DNA from: Pallidibacillus pasinlerensis
GTDB lineage: Bacteria > Bacillota > Bacilli > Bacillales > Caldibacillaceae
Assembly: GCF_009996845.1 (NCBI RefSeq)
Contig: NZ_JAACYS010000005.1
Span: forward strand, 19,417 to 83,416
Direction of reading: 5' to 3'
Length of the DNA stretch: 64,000 nt
The translations under genes were made by a program, and so were the position numbers. Below the pieces are notes generated by a model. The model was not told where the DNA came from and searched no databases. It worked only from the letters and a program-made list of their open reading frames with translations. Shown here one piece after another: positions 17,417 to 28,000 of the stretch (within the stretch, counting starts at the first letter, position 1; each line of letters begins with the position of its first letter).

Positions 17417-18148
17417 TTGCAAACGAGTAGTGTCATTGAAAAGCCAGTTAGTCAGTTTAAGCAAGGGTTAAATGGCGGGTTATCGATTGCTATTGGATAT
17501 ATGCCGGTTGCGATTACATATGGATTTTTAGCTAAAGCAACGGGATTATCTTTATTTGAAACGGTGTTAATGAGTTTGATAGTTTATGCAGGGGCTTCCC
17601 AATATATGGCGCTTGATATGATTGCAAAATCAATTGGGGTGTTTGAAGTTATATTTACTACGTTTATTGTTAATATTCGCCATATGTTAATGTCAGCATC
17701 ATTAAATGAAAAGGTTGTAAAGGAGCGGCCGTGGAAAAAAGGGATTTACGCCTTTGGGATAACGGATGAAACATTCTCAGTTGCAGCTGTTCAAAAGGAA
17801 AAGCTAACGACAGGTTACATGTTCGGTTTAACGTTGATTGCCTATAGTAGTTGGGTATGCTTTTCTGGGGTAGGTTATATAATTGGTTCTGGATTACCAG
17901 CGGTGTTCCAAGAGGGGATGTCAATCGCTTTATATGCGATGTTTATCGGACTGCTTGTTCCTTCAATGAAAGGAAGTTTAAAAGTCGTCTTCTTAGCTTT
18001 AATTGCTGCTGTATTTAATAGTTTCTTTGTTTTATTTGAATTATTATCGACGGGTTGGGCAATCGTTTGTTCAACGCTTATTTCTGCAATTTTAATTGAG
18101 AGCATTGAAGTCATCCGAAACAAGACGGGAGGGAATAGTAATGGTTAG
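17417..18148 (+). CDS. azlC: AzlC family branched-chain amino acid exporter subunit
   Basis: This protein of about 243 residues is the large subunit of an AzlCD-type exporter of branched-chain amino acids or analogues. Typical features are the GYMPVAITYGFLAKATGLS helix-loop and NIRHMLMSASL in the middle, with about seven membrane helices in all. The TTG at 17417 has an AGGAGG site 8 bases upstream. The GTG at 17411 is too close to it. Its 3' end overlaps azlD by 8 bp. Confidence 0.88.
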   Translation: MQTSSVIEKPVSQFKQGLNGGLSIAIGYMPVAITYGFLAKATGLSLFETVLMSLIVYAGASQYMALDMIAKSIGVFEVIFTTFIVNIRHMLMSASLNEKVVKERPWKKGIYAFGITDETFSVAAVQKEKLTTGYMFGLTLIAYSSWVCFSGVGYIIGSGLPAVFQEGMSIALYAMFIGLLVPSMKGSLKVVFLALIAAVFNSFFVLFELLSTGWAIVCSTLISAILIESIEVIRNKTGGNSNG

Positions 18149-18446
18149 TTCAGTAGTTTGGATGATTGTAGGGATGGGGATTGTTACCTATCTTCCACGT
18201 ATGATTCCCCTTGTCTTTTTAGAAAAACTAAAATTACCGTCTTTTTTACAAGGTGTTTTAAAAAATGTTCCTTACGCTATTTTAGGCGCGTTAATTTTTC
18301 CGGGAGTTCTATTTATCCAGGAGGAACTTTGGTACGGTTGTTTAGGTGCTGTTGTTGCCTTTCTCATCGCTTATACGGGTGTTAATGTCATCTTTGTCGT
18401 AATCGGTTCTATTCTCGTTCTGACAGGAGTATCCATTTATTTTTAA
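18141..18446 (+). CDS. azlD: AzlD family exporter subunit
   Basis: This 101-residue membrane protein has four helices, with the family pattern VTYLPRMIPLVFLEKLKLPSF near the start. It is the small partner of AzlC. The ATG at 18141 lies inside the last codons of azlC, with GGGAGGGA just upstream, so translation is coupled. Residues added by reading further upstream belong to azlC sequence. Confidence 0.88.
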   Translation: MVSSVVWMIVGMGIVTYLPRMIPLVFLEKLKLPSFLQGVLKNVPYAILGALIFPGVLFIQEELWYGCLGAVVAFLIAYTGVNVIFVVIGSILVLTGVSIYF

Positions 18447-18515
18447 AAAATAAATTCGGAATCCCTTGCATAATGTATTAATAGCTTGTTTACATTTTCG
18501 GAATGGGGGAGTTAT

Positions 18516-19772
18516 TTGAGAAGGAAACTGCTTTTATCTTTCATTGTTGGCTATGTAATCTTTATCGCGTTTATTTATTTTTACTTATTTTATTTCGACA
18601 CCGGAGCGATACCTGCCGAATTTAAAGGATCGAGTGTTGACCCAGAAACGTTTTTAACAGCCGAAGAACTTGTCAAATCAGAAGAGTATTCAAAAATCCG
18701 GAACTTCCTATTTTTTCTTGAAGTACCGTTAGAATGGTTGTTTTACTTACTTCTTTTGTTCTTTGGTATAGGTAAATTATTTGAAAAATGGGCAGAACAA
18801 ACAACAAGAATGAAATTCGTACATAATGCATTGTTTACTTTCTGTTTATCATTCTTGTCATTTGTGTTCTTTTATCCGCTTAAATTTTTACGCTATTCGT
18901 TGTCAAAAAAATATGGGATTTCAACACAAAGTTTCCACGATTGGATGCGCGACCTATTAATCAACTTTTGGCTAGATTGGCTCTTATTATTTATTGTAGT
19001 ATCGGCACTGTATTGGTTAATAAGGAAAAGTGAAAAGCGTTGGTGGTTGTATACTTGGTTTTTAGCCATTCCGTTTGCAGTATTTTTAATGTTCATTCAA
19101 CCAGTCATCATCGATCCGTTATTTAATGACTTTTATGAAATAAAAAATAAGGAACTGGAAGAGCGGATATTGATGCTTGCAGATACGGCAGGAATTCCAT
19201 CAGAACATGTATATGAAGTGAATATGTCGGAAAAGACGAATGCATTAAACGCCTATGTGACCGGTATTGGTACGAATTCACGGATTGTATTGTATGATAC
19301 AACTTTGGAAAGGTTAAGTGAAGATGAAATAGTATTTATTATGGCCCATGAGATGGCTCATTATGTGGAGAAACATATTTATTTCGGTATGGCAGGGTAT
19401 CTCGTATTATTACTCGGGTTAATGTTTATTATTGCAAAATTAGCTAATAAAATTGTGAATAAATATGGTCGACTACTGAATGTTTCATCAATGAAAAAGC
19501 TTTCGTCTTTTCCACTCATTTTATTAATCGTTTCTGTACTGACATTTGCGACAAGTCCAATCTCCAATGCCGTTTCAAGGCATATAGAAATGCGTGCGGA
19601 TATCTATGCGTTACAATTAACGAATGATCAAGAAGCTGCTGTTTCAACATTTCAAAAGCTTTCCCAAGTTAGTTTAAGCCAAGTAAATCCGCCTATTTTA
19701 GTGAAGTGGTTTCGGTATGGGCATCCGACAATGTTGGAAAGGATACAAAGGGCTGAACAGTTTAGAGATTAG
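18516..19772 (+). CDS. yhfN: M48 family membrane metalloprotease YhfN (CAAX/HtpX-like)
   Basis: This protein of about 418 residues has an N-terminal group of membrane helices, a zinc site HEMAH (residues 278-282), and the conserved sequence RHIEMRADIYAL, whose Glu/Asp complete the site. It is closest to the Ste24-like M48A proteases and fits B. subtilis YhfN (426 residues). The TTG at 18516 follows GGGGGAG. The longer frame to 18486 has no ribosome site. A terminator lies 71 bp after the stop. Confidence 0.85.
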   Translation: MRRKLLLSFIVGYVIFIAFIYFYLFYFDTGAIPAEFKGSSVDPETFLTAEELVKSEEYSKIRNFLFFLEVPLEWLFYLLLLFFGIGKLFEKWAEQTTRMKFVHNALFTFCLSFLSFVFFYPLKFLRYSLSKKYGISTQSFHDWMRDLLINFWLDWLLLFIVVSALYWLIRKSEKRWWLYTWFLAIPFAVFLMFIQPVIIDPLFNDFYEIKNKELEERILMLADTAGIPSEHVYEVNMSEKTNALNAYVTGIGTNSRIVLYDTTLERLSEDEIVFIMAHEMAHYVEKHIYFGMAGYLVLLLGLMFIIAKLANKIVNKYGRLLNVSSMKKLSSFPLILLIVSVLTFATSPISNAVSRHIEMRADIYALQLTNDQEAAVSTFQKLSQVSLSQVNPPILVKWFRYGHPTMLERIQRAEQFRD

Positions 19773-19842
19773 AGTAACTATATATGGAGGATTGAAAGTT
19801 AGAAGTACTGTAGGTAAAACTTGTAGAAGAGATACTTTCATT

Positions 19843-19870
19843 GCCCGTCAATTATTGATGGGCTTTTTTA
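19843..19870 (+). terminator. terminator of yhfN
   Basis: GCCCGTCAA and TTGATGGGC form a perfect 9-bp stem with a three-base loop, followed by TTTTTTA. Confidence 0.85.
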
Positions 19871-19918
19871 TTGCTCGACTCAGAAAAAAACTGCTAAGCA
19901 GCAGTTATCTATAGAAAC

Positions 19919-20152
19919 TTAAGCATTTAGTTGCTGTTCTACTTCGTTTAATTTCTGCGATAAATCCATAAAAGATTCTTTATCATTTTGATCAATGGCC
20001 TGATCAATTTCATCTTTTAGCTTTTTACGTTTTTCCATCAGCAATGCTTCTTGAATCAAAAGATCAATATAAATGGATTGAACGAATTTTTCTTGTTTGT
20101 TGGCTCTTGCATATGCTTTTGTTAACTCTGCGTAAGAATTATCTTTTTTCAA
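19919..20152 (-). CDS. yhzC: IDEAL-domain protein YhzC
   Basis: This 77-residue protein starts at a TTG (20152) 9 bases after GGGGG. The length equals B. subtilis YhzC. The N-terminal KKDNSYAELTKAYA and the central SIYIDLLIQEALL helix match, and the C-terminal IDEAL domain covers about residues 33-70. IDEAL domains mediate protein contacts. YhzC is encoded next to comK in B. subtilis, as here, divergently. Its function is not established. Confidence 0.82.
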   Translation of the reverse strand: MKKDNSYAELTKAYARANKQEKFVQSIYIDLLIQEALLMEKRKKLKDEIDQAIDQNDKESFMDLSQKLNEVEQQLNA

Positions 20153-20400
20153 AAGTTTTACCCCCTTCCAATTGGATTCACCTGACACCCGCGACCTAGA
20201 AAATATTTATTAATATTATATTAGCAATTAACGAAAAACTCAACTAAATCATCCTAATATTCTGAAAAACTTTTGTTGCGATTTTTGAATTGAAAATTAA
20301 GAAAAAACTTTCCAGGTAAAATAGTGACAATAATCAGATTCTTTGTTATACTTAGGTCGTAAGTCATATTTTGTAGAAAAATAGAAAGAGAGGGTGAAAT

Positions 20401-21024
20401 TTGTCGGAAATGAACAATAAAGTAATTGAAGAAATCGACTTCGATCCACTAGTCATGGCAGTTATACCGATCAAGTACGGTAGTAAAATTTTTTCCAAAA
20501 TATTAAAAATGGACAATGAACATATTTTTCCTTTGCGACCATTGGAAGTAATTAAGAGGAGTTGTCAATATTACGCATCTAGTTTTAATGGCAGAAAAGA
20601 AGGAACGAAAAAATTAATCGGTGTTACACATAAGCCACCGATAGTTATTGATCCGGTTCAATCGATTTATGTTTTTCCGACTGCATCGCCAAATCAACCT
20701 CACTGTATATGGATTTCACATGAGCATGTGTTTGATTATTATAAAGACAATAATGATAATACACGTACGAGAGTTATATTTCGAAATAATCAGGAAATCG
20801 TTGTACCAATTTCTATTCATTCTTTTGAAAACCAAATGTTACGAACAGCTTTGTTACGGACTAAAATTGATCAAAGATCTGCGCCGGAAAGGTGGAATAA
20901 ACAGAAAATAATCGAAACCTCCTATAGAGGGGCGGAGGCTATGGAACCATATACACCATATGAAGTTAATTACGATATGTCGTTATTATCTATGGAATCT
21001 TTTTCAAAACGTTTAAATAAATAA
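20401..21024 (+). CDS. comK: competence transcription factor ComK
   Basis: This 207-residue protein is the master activator of competence genes. The conserved core PLEVIKRSCQYYASSFNGRKEGT, THKPPIVIDP and ENQMLRTALLRTKI is clear. The C-terminal tail, which MecA recognises in B. subtilis (FMLYPK motif), is quite different here. The TTG at 20401 has GAGAGGGTGA 5-7 bases upstream; the ATG at 20410 is less well placed. mecA and spx lie elsewhere in this window. The 3' end overlaps the convergent yhjD by 55 bp. Confidence 0.92.
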   Translation: MSEMNNKVIEEIDFDPLVMAVIPIKYGSKIFSKILKMDNEHIFPLRPLEVIKRSCQYYASSFNGRKEGTKKLIGVTHKPPIVIDPVQSIYVFPTASPNQPHCIWISHEHVFDYYKDNNDNTRTRVIFRNNQEIVVPISIHSFENQMLRTALLRTKIDQRSAPERWNKQKIIETSYRGAEAMEPYTPYEVNYDMSLLSMESFSKRLNK

Positions 21025-21359
21025 AAGGCTAATAAATCCTCAACATAGTTTCTAAGCCTCGGATTAAAGTAGCTATGATACTCCTCATATCCCTTATACA
21101 AAAAAAGAAAGGTTGTGAATGTCTCGTCCCTTTTTACTTCTTGGACTTTCATACCTTGCCTTTTTAATTCCCTTTTTACTTCATATAATTTTTTGTGAAC
21201 ATCGGTAAGTGTTTTTTCAATTAATGTTTTATATGGTCGTTTTAATTTAAAGGGACTGTTTTCTACAACTTGTAAGTCTAGTTCTAAGACTTTAATAAGC
21301 ATCGGATAATAAATGGCCATTTCCAACAAATCTCTATTTTTAGGTGGGATTCTTGTCAT
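20970..21359 (-). CDS. yhjD: YhjD family protein
   Basis: This 129-residue protein resembles B. subtilis YhjD: an N-terminal MTRIPPKNRDLLEMAIYYPM, a central LIEKTL..VHKKLYEVKREL helix, and a segment DETFTTFLFLYKGYEEYHSYFNPRLR. It looks alpha-helical and soluble. The function is unknown. The ATG at 21359 follows GGAGG with 8-base spacing. The final 55 bases overlap comK on the opposite strand. Confidence 0.72.
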   Translation of the reverse strand: MTRIPPKNRDLLEMAIYYPMLIKVLELDLQVVENSPFKLKRPYKTLIEKTLTDVHKKLYEVKRELKRQGMKVQEVKRDETFTTFLFLYKGYEEYHSYFNPRLRNYVEDLLAFYLFKRFEKDSIDNNDIS

Positions 21360-21507
21360 TTGCAAAACCTCCAAAATACCGAACCTACGTTCTGTATTTT
21401 ATATTATATGATTTTATTAAAAAAATCAATCTGAATTAAATGAAGGAAAAAAGATAGTATTTGTCGAAATGTGTAACTACATAAAAATGTTGGAGTGGAG
21501 GAGAAAT

Positions 21508-23472
21508 ATGAATCGAGTAATACAAGCGAAAGATTTATTTGAATTAAAATCTGTGGCGGATCCACGTTTGTCGCCTAGTGGAGATAAAGTTGCCTATGTT
21601 GAAACAAAAATAAGTAAAGATGAAAATGAATATATTTCAAATATTTTTGTCTTAGATTTGCAAACCAATAAAACCCATCAATGGACTTTTGGAAATTATC
21701 GAAATCATTCACCAAGATGGTCACCGGATGGAAATCAATTGGCTTTCGTTTCAAACCGCGCAGAAGGTAATCAAATTTTTATACTCGATTTAACAGGTGG
21801 GGAAGCTCGCCAACTAACAAATATAAATAACGATGCAGAAAATCCGGTTTGGTCGCCTGATGGAAAGAAAGTTGCCTTTACAATCCAATTAAAAGAGAAT
21901 GAACAACCTAGTCAAGATGAGAAAAATGCAAGAAAAGAAATGCCAGAGCCGTTAGAAATAGAGAAAATGCAATATAAAATGGATGGTATCGGCTTCTTCC
22001 GAGGGAAATATCGTCAAATCGGGGTTGTTGATGTAGAAAGTGAAGAACTGGAAATTTTAACGGAAGGGCCTGTTCATAAAAATTTACAAGGTTTCACGAC
22101 AGATAGTAAGTTTATTATATATAGTGCGGATTACTCAGAGAATACGGATTTTTCCTTCCTGCAAGACATATATTTATTAAATCTTGATACTAATGAAAAA
22201 GTAAACATAACAAATGGAAAAGGGATTTACTATCACGCATCAGGATCTCCTGATGGCAAGTATATCGCCTGTGTTGGACACGAACGAGAATTTGAAAATG
22301 CTACACTTAATAAAATATATTTATACAATGTTGAAACAAAAGAGTTTACGAACTTATCGACGGAATGGGACATCCATGTAGGTGATGTTGTAGCCGCTGA
22401 TTTTATACAAGGTGTTGTATCACCAGGAGTAATCTGGTCCCAGGATAGTTCAGGCTTTTATTTTACTGCATCCTATTTAGGAAATGTAAATGTTTATTAC
22501 TCAGATTTACAGGGGAAATTGCAGCAAATTACAGAAGAAACTGGTCATATACATGGTCTAACGATGGCTGATGATAAAGCGATTGCTGCAATTTCATACC
22601 CGACAGAACCGTGCGATCTATATGAAGTGAACTTAAAAGAACGTTCAGTTCAACGATTAACAAGTTTAAACAAAGAAATGTTAGAGAATATACAACTATC
22701 AGAGCCAGAAAGTTTTGTGTTTAAACATGGTAATACGTATATCCATGGCTGGTTAATGAAACCGACGAACTTTGACGAAAATAAAAAATATCCGTTAATT
22801 TTAGAAATTCATGGTGGACCACATACGATGTATGCGAATACGTATTTCCATGAATTTCAAATGTTGGCGGCTTCGGGATTTGCTATTCTTTATACGAATC
22901 CAAGAGGGAGCCATGGATATGGTCAATCCTTTGTTGATGCAGTACGAGGGAATTACGGAAAGAGTGATTATGAAGATGTAATGGCAGCTGTTGATTATGC
23001 GATAGAAAATTACGACTTTATCGATACAAATCGACTTGGTGTAACAGGTGGCAGTTATGGTGGATTTATGACGAACTGGATTATCGGGCATACCGATCGA
23101 TTTAAAGCAGCAGTAACTCAACGGTCCATTTCGAACTGGGTTAGTTTTTACGGTTGCAGTGATATTGGTTATTATTTTACAGAATGGCAACATCAATTGG
23201 ATGATGATATTGAAGGATTATGGAAGATTTCGCCACTCGCCTATGTAAATAACGTGAAAACCCCACTATTAATTTTGCATAGTGAAGAAGACTTACGCTG
23301 TCCGATTGAACAAGCAGAACAATTATTTATTGCTTTAAAACATCGAGGAAAGGAAACGAAATTTATTCGCTTCCCGAAATCGAACCATGAATTGTCAAGA
23401 AGTGGAATTCCAAACTTACGGGTGAAACGTTTGGAATATATAAATGATTGGTTTAAACAATATCTTCTTTAA
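21508..23472 (+). CDS. S9 family prolyl oligopeptidase/acylaminoacyl-peptidase
   Basis: This 654-residue serine peptidase has an N-terminal TolB-like beta-propeller (repeated SPDGK/SPDG motifs up to about residue 380) and a C-terminal alpha/beta-hydrolase domain. The catalytic triad appears to be Ser516 in GGSYGGF, Asp595 in SEEDLRC and His627 in SNHELSR. It is similar to B. subtilis YuxL. The start is the ATG at 21508 with GGAGGAG upstream. It is followed by a terminator and stands alone. Confidence 0.9.
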   Translation: MNRVIQAKDLFELKSVADPRLSPSGDKVAYVETKISKDENEYISNIFVLDLQTNKTHQWTFGNYRNHSPRWSPDGNQLAFVSNRAEGNQIFILDLTGGEARQLTNINNDAENPVWSPDGKKVAFTIQLKENEQPSQDEKNARKEMPEPLEIEKMQYKMDGIGFFRGKYRQIGVVDVESEELEILTEGPVHKNLQGFTTDSKFIIYSADYSENTDFSFLQDIYLLNLDTNEKVNITNGKGIYYHASGSPDGKYIACVGHEREFENATLNKIYLYNVETKEFTNLSTEWDIHVGDVVAADFIQGVVSPGVIWSQDSSGFYFTASYLGNVNVYYSDLQGKLQQITEETGHIHGLTMADDKAIAAISYPTEPCDLYEVNLKERSVQRLTSLNKEMLENIQLSEPESFVFKHGNTYIHGWLMKPTNFDENKKYPLILEIHGGPHTMYANTYFHEFQMLAASGFAILYTNPRGSHGYGQSFVDAVRGNYGKSDYEDVMAAVDYAIENYDFIDTNRLGVTGGSYGGFMTNWIIGHTDRFKAAVTQRSISNWVSFYGCSDIGYYFTEWQHQLDDDIEGLWKISPLAYVNNVKTPLLILHSEEDLRCPIEQAEQLFIALKHRGKETKFIRFPKSNHELSRSGIPNLRVKRLEYINDWFKQYLL

Positions 23473-23475
23473 AAA

Positions 23476-23532
23476 ACAAGCTAGAAGCAATTGCCACTTT
23501 CTAAATGTGGTAATTTGCTCTAGCTTTGTTTA
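23476..23532 (+). terminator. terminator of the S9 peptidase gene
   Basis: A long hairpin starts with AAGCTAGA and GCAA, encloses CCAC..GTGG, and closes with TTGC and TCTAGCTT before TGTTT. Confidence 0.75.
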
Positions 23533-23741
23533 TATAATAATGACCAATAAAATGTTTTCTTACTTAAGCTCGTTCTGTTTGCGTAGGAAAATAATATAAT
23601 TTTTTAGGAGTAGGAATTTTAAATATACAAATTATTTATGTTATAATTTGTATTATTATATTTGATTCGGAAATTTCCAGGAAATAGCGAGTTCGTTAAA
23701 AAGTTTTAGCAGCCACGAATTGATATTAAAGGGAGATTAGT

Positions 23742-24374
23742 ATGGACTTTTCAAGTTTTAAAGCGTTTTTTACAGAAGAAAATTTAATGGAATTATTAGA
23801 AGGTTATCGTTCCTTTGGAATATTACCAGGGATATTACTGCCGATGATCGAAGCCTTTTTACCTTTTTTACCTTTAATTGTTTTTGTAACCGTAAATGCG
23901 AACGCTTTCGGTTTAGGGATTGGGTTTTTAGTATCATGGCTAGGAGCAGTTATTGGTGCGATGCTTGTTTTTTATGTCGTTCGTAAATTCGGTCAAAAAC
24001 GATTCATGGCCTTCGTTAGTGAACATAAACGGGTAAAAAAATTAGTTGATTGGGTAGATCGCCGCGGATTCGGTCCTCTGTTTTTAATTCTTTGTTTTCC
24101 CTTTACGCCATCGGCCGTTGTCAATATCGTTGCAGGTTTATCAAAAATATCGATTTATCAATATGGATTAGCCGTTACAACAGGTAAAATGGTGATGATT
24201 TTTGTTGTCAGTTATATCGGTCATGATATTCCAGCGCTTATACATAACCCGATGAGAACGCTAATGGTAATCGTGTTAATTGTTATTCTTTGGTATGTCG
24301 GAAAAAGGGTGGAAATTTATATTAACAAAAAAGTTGAGTCGGATACTCCCGTAAAAGAAAAAATGAGAGAGTAA
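23742..24374 (+). CDS. yhjE: TVP38/TMEM64 (DedA-like VTT) membrane protein YhjE
   Basis: This 210-residue membrane protein has the VTT/SNARE-associated core: EAFLPFLPLIVFV, then a GxxxGxxxxW-rich helix and a second inverted half with FPFTPSAVVNIVAGLSKI. Such proteins act in lipid or ion transport across the membrane. It fits B. subtilis YhjE in length and position. The start has GGGAG at good spacing. A bidirectional terminator follows. Confidence 0.83.
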   Translation: MDFSSFKAFFTEENLMELLEGYRSFGILPGILLPMIEAFLPFLPLIVFVTVNANAFGLGIGFLVSWLGAVIGAMLVFYVVRKFGQKRFMAFVSEHKRVKKLVDWVDRRGFGPLFLILCFPFTPSAVVNIVAGLSKISIYQYGLAVTTGKMVMIFVVSYIGHDIPALIHNPMRTLMVIVLIVILWYVGKRVEIYINKKVESDTPVKEKMRE

Positions 24375-24376
24375 AG

Positions 24377-24418
24377 AAAAAGTGCTTTTCAATTTTATAT
24401 TGATAAAGCGCTTTTTTA
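24377..24418. terminator. bidirectional terminator after yhjE
   Basis: AAAGTGCTTT pairs with AAAGCGCTTT with T-runs on both strands. Confidence 0.75.
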
Positions 24419-24871
24419 TATGCTTTTTTCCATTTCTCTTTTTTGAATAGAGAAATGACTAATTATATAATTAATGAAAAATAAAGTTAAAATGATTGTG
24501 AGTACAATTTTATATGGAAATAATGAAGCAACAACAGGTCCCAAGCTTGCGCCAAGTAGTAAAATAAATGAATAAAGTGAAATGGCTTTTGCTCGTAAAC
24601 TCCCACTATTTTCCCCAATTAAATGAATCAACGTTGGAATTAAAAGTGATATTCCCCCTACAAAAAATATGGAGAAAATCCCAAAGATGAAGATGGAGTT
24701 TGACATTAAAAGGATGAGAAAAATCGAACAGCAAATTAATGAAATACCAAATTTTAATGTTTTAATGGCTGAAATTTTAGCGATGATTTTTCCAGTGAAA
24801 ATGGATAATACAACACCTGTAATACCGAGGCTACGAATCCACAACATTTGTTCATTAGCTTCGACTGTTTA
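24416..24871 (-). pseudogene. MFS transporter remnant (C-terminal half)
   Basis: About 150 codons encode four to five membrane helices typical of the second half of a major facilitator protein (residues MLWIRSLGITGVVLSIFTGKI... then LIPTLIHLIGENSGSLRAKAISLYSFILLLGASLGP). Functional members need about 400 residues. The frame is open upstream of the ATG at 24847 (TVEANEQ) and then meets a stop at about 24872. The first half is missing. I read it as a decayed gene, not a functional transporter. Confidence 0.7.
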
Positions 24872-24951
24872 TTTAGGACCATGGAAATCACCTCTTATAT
24901 AGGCTATTCAATTAACTCGCAGATGACATTAAAGAAAAAACATTCTTATGC

Positions 24952-24965
24952 CGAATGTACATTCG
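24952..24965 (+). promoter_or_regulatory. LexA-like palindrome in the addBA promoter
   Basis: CGAATGTACATTCG is a perfect 14-bp palindrome. It resembles the Bacillus LexA (DinR) box, whose half-site is CGAAC or, as in recA, CGAAT. A -10-like TAAAAT follows at about 24973, so the palindrome overlaps the -35 position. Confidence 0.5.
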
Positions 24966-25026
24966 TCTATGGTAAAATATATGTAGGAAAAATGTTGAGC
25001 TTTTTTCTTTTGGAAGGAGGAAAATA

Positions 25027-28000
25027 ATGGCACTACGATTTGTATTAGGACGATCTGGTAGTGGGAAAACAACTTTTCTTATTGAGGAAATGAAACGAAG
25101 ACTAAAAGAAGATCCGACAGGACCGCTGATGGTTTATATCGTTCCAGATCAAATGACATTTCTTTCCGAATATAAAATTGTTTCCGATCCTGATGTTCAA
25201 GGGATGATACGCCTTCAAGTATATAGTTTTCCTCGTCTTGCTTGGCGAGTATTGCAAACTGTTGGCGGAATGGGACGTCTTCACATCAATTCAACGGGTA
25301 TTCAAATGATGATTCGGAAAATTATATATGAAAATAAGGATCAACTTGAAGTTTTCAAGCAATCAGCAGATAAATTCGGCTTCATTGAACATGTTGAAAG
25401 TATCGTAAGTGAGTTTAAACGGTATTGCATTACGGATGAAGAACTGTTTACACATAAGGAAGAAATTGATGGTAATCCGACTTTACGTGCGAAGATGCAT
25501 GATTTGGCGTTAATTTATGAAAAGTTTGAACAAGCCATTCAAAGTAAATATTTAGCATCAGAAGACTTTTTACAATTATTAGCAGAAAAAATTTCAGAAT
25601 CTGAAACGTTAAAAAAGGCTGATATATACATTGACGGTTTCCATAGTTTTACACCGCAAGAATATATGGTCGTTGAGCAATTAATAAAAACATGTGCCAA
25701 TGTTACGATTGCCTTAAATTGTGACCAGCCATATAAAAGTGTATTACCTAATGATTTCAGTTTGTTCCGTATGACTGCTGAAGCATATGCAACACTTGTT
25801 GAAATGGCTGAAGTTAATGGGGTGACGATTGAAGAAAATATTGTATTAGAAGAACAAAAACGTTTTCATAATCCATCATTAGCGTATTTAGAAAAAAACT
25901 TCGACAAAGTTCCTCCAACGCCTTATGAAGGTGAGACGAATATTTATTTTGCAGAAGCAGCAAACTTGCGGGCGGAAATTGAAGGTGTTGGCCGAAAAAT
26001 AAAGTCTCTAGTACGTGATGAAGGAATGCGTTATAAAGATATCGCCATTTTAGTGCGAAACGGTGAAAACTACCAAGAACTATTTGATACGGTATTTTCT
26101 GATTTTGATATTCCATATCATATCGATCAAAAAGGTTCGATGTTAAATCATCCGGTAATTGAGTTAATCCGTTCAACTTTGGAAATTATTACGAATTATT
26201 GGCGTTACGACCCAATATTCCGTGCGGTAAAAACCGATTTACTTTTTCCATTAGAAGGGAATATTCAACAATTACGGGAACGAATGGACCGGTTAGAAAA
26301 TTATTGTCTCGCATATGGAGTACAAGGTGATAAATGGACAAGAAAAAATAGATGGAAATATCGCCGTTTCCGTGGGCTCGACTTTGATTTTCCACAAACG
26401 GATGAAGAACGAGAATTCGAACAAGAATTAAATGAATCCCGTTTAATGATTTCTGCACCAATTATGCGTTTGGCAGGAAGGTTGAAACGAGCAACGAATG
26501 GACAGGAAATGTGTACAGCATTGTTCCTGTTTTTAGAGGAACTAGAGGTTCCAGCTAAATTAGAAAAAATGCAACTAGAGGCAGAAAAAGCAGGGAATTT
26601 GAGAAAATCCCGTGAACATGAACAAGCATGGAATGAAGTACTCAATTTACTAGATCAATATGTGGAAATTTTAGGCGAAGAAAAAGTAAGTTTAAAAGAA
26701 TTTGCCGAAATTATTGAAGCAGGTCTTGAATCATTAGAATTTTCTATTGTACCTCCGGCAATTGACCAAGTCATTGTCGCAAACTTAGAACTTTCCCGTT
26801 TAGCAGACGTAAAAGTTGCCTTTGTGATCGGTTTAAACGATGATGTGTTACCAATGAAATATAAGGATAAAGGGATTTTAACGGATGAAGAGCGGGAGAA
26901 CTTAATTCAATCTGGTCTTGTTATAGCACCGACAAATAAAGACAGGCTATTAGATGAGGATTTTATTGCTTATAAAGCTTTTACGACACCGTCTGAAAAA
27001 TTATATATTTCCTATCCGATTGCTAATGAAGAAGGAAAGGCTCTTATGCCGTCACCATACATTAAGCGATTAAAAGAAATGTTTCCAGAAAGTGAGCAGC
27101 TTCAGTTTGATAATGACCCGATGGAGCTTAAAGCAAAGGAACAATTAGAGTATATCCTAAATTGGGACCAAGCGTTAACCCATGTCACGTATCAACTCCA
27201 AGGATATAAACGTAATTATCCAATCGAAGAACTTTGGTGGGATAGTTACAATTTGCTTATTGAAAGTAATAAAAAATATGAAGTGAAAAAAGTGTTATCA
27301 AGTTTATTTTTTGAAAATAAGGCAAAGAAACTATCCGATGATACGGTTAAAGATTTATATGGTGAAACACTTCAAGGTAGTATTTCCCGGATGGAAAAGT
27401 TCAACAGTTGTGCATATTCCCACTTCTTATCTTATGGCTTGCAATTACAAGAACGGGAAATTTATCGACTAGAAGCACCTGATATTGGAGAAATGTTCCA
27501 CGGCGCATTGAAATTTATTGGCGATAAAGTGAATGAGGAAAATCTTGTTTGGGGCCAATTAACGAGGGAACAAATTCGTCAATTAGTCATTGAAGCGGTC
27601 GAGTTTTTATCACCGAAACTGCAAAATGAGATTCTTTTAAGTACGAATCGTTACCAATATATTAAACGGAAATTAGAAAGAGTAATTTACCGAGCAACGG
27701 AAGTGATTGAAAAGCATGCAAAAGCGAGTCAATTTATTCCCTATAAGTTGGAAATGAGCTTTGGGCCAAAGGGAGATCTTCCACCGATTCAGTTTGAATT
27801 GAAAAATGGAATGAAGATGCAACTTGTCGGCCGTATCGACCGGGTAGATAAAGCGGAAAACGATAAAGGTGTATTTTTACGGGTCGTCGATTATAAATCG
27901 AGCAAACGGGATTTAGATATCGGTGAAGTGTATTATGGAATTGCGCTACAAATGCTCACATATCTAGATATTTTAATTCGTTATTCGGAAAAATTAGTTG

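Noticed and set aside
19797..19916. Small ORF starting at a TTG after GGAGG downstream of yhfN
   Set aside because: It runs through the yhfN terminator hairpin and has no protein-like composition.
20190..20400. ComK boxes (AAAAN5TTTT pairs) upstream of comK
   Set aside because: The region is rich in A and T runs, but no pair with the right arm lengths and spacing could be placed without forcing it.
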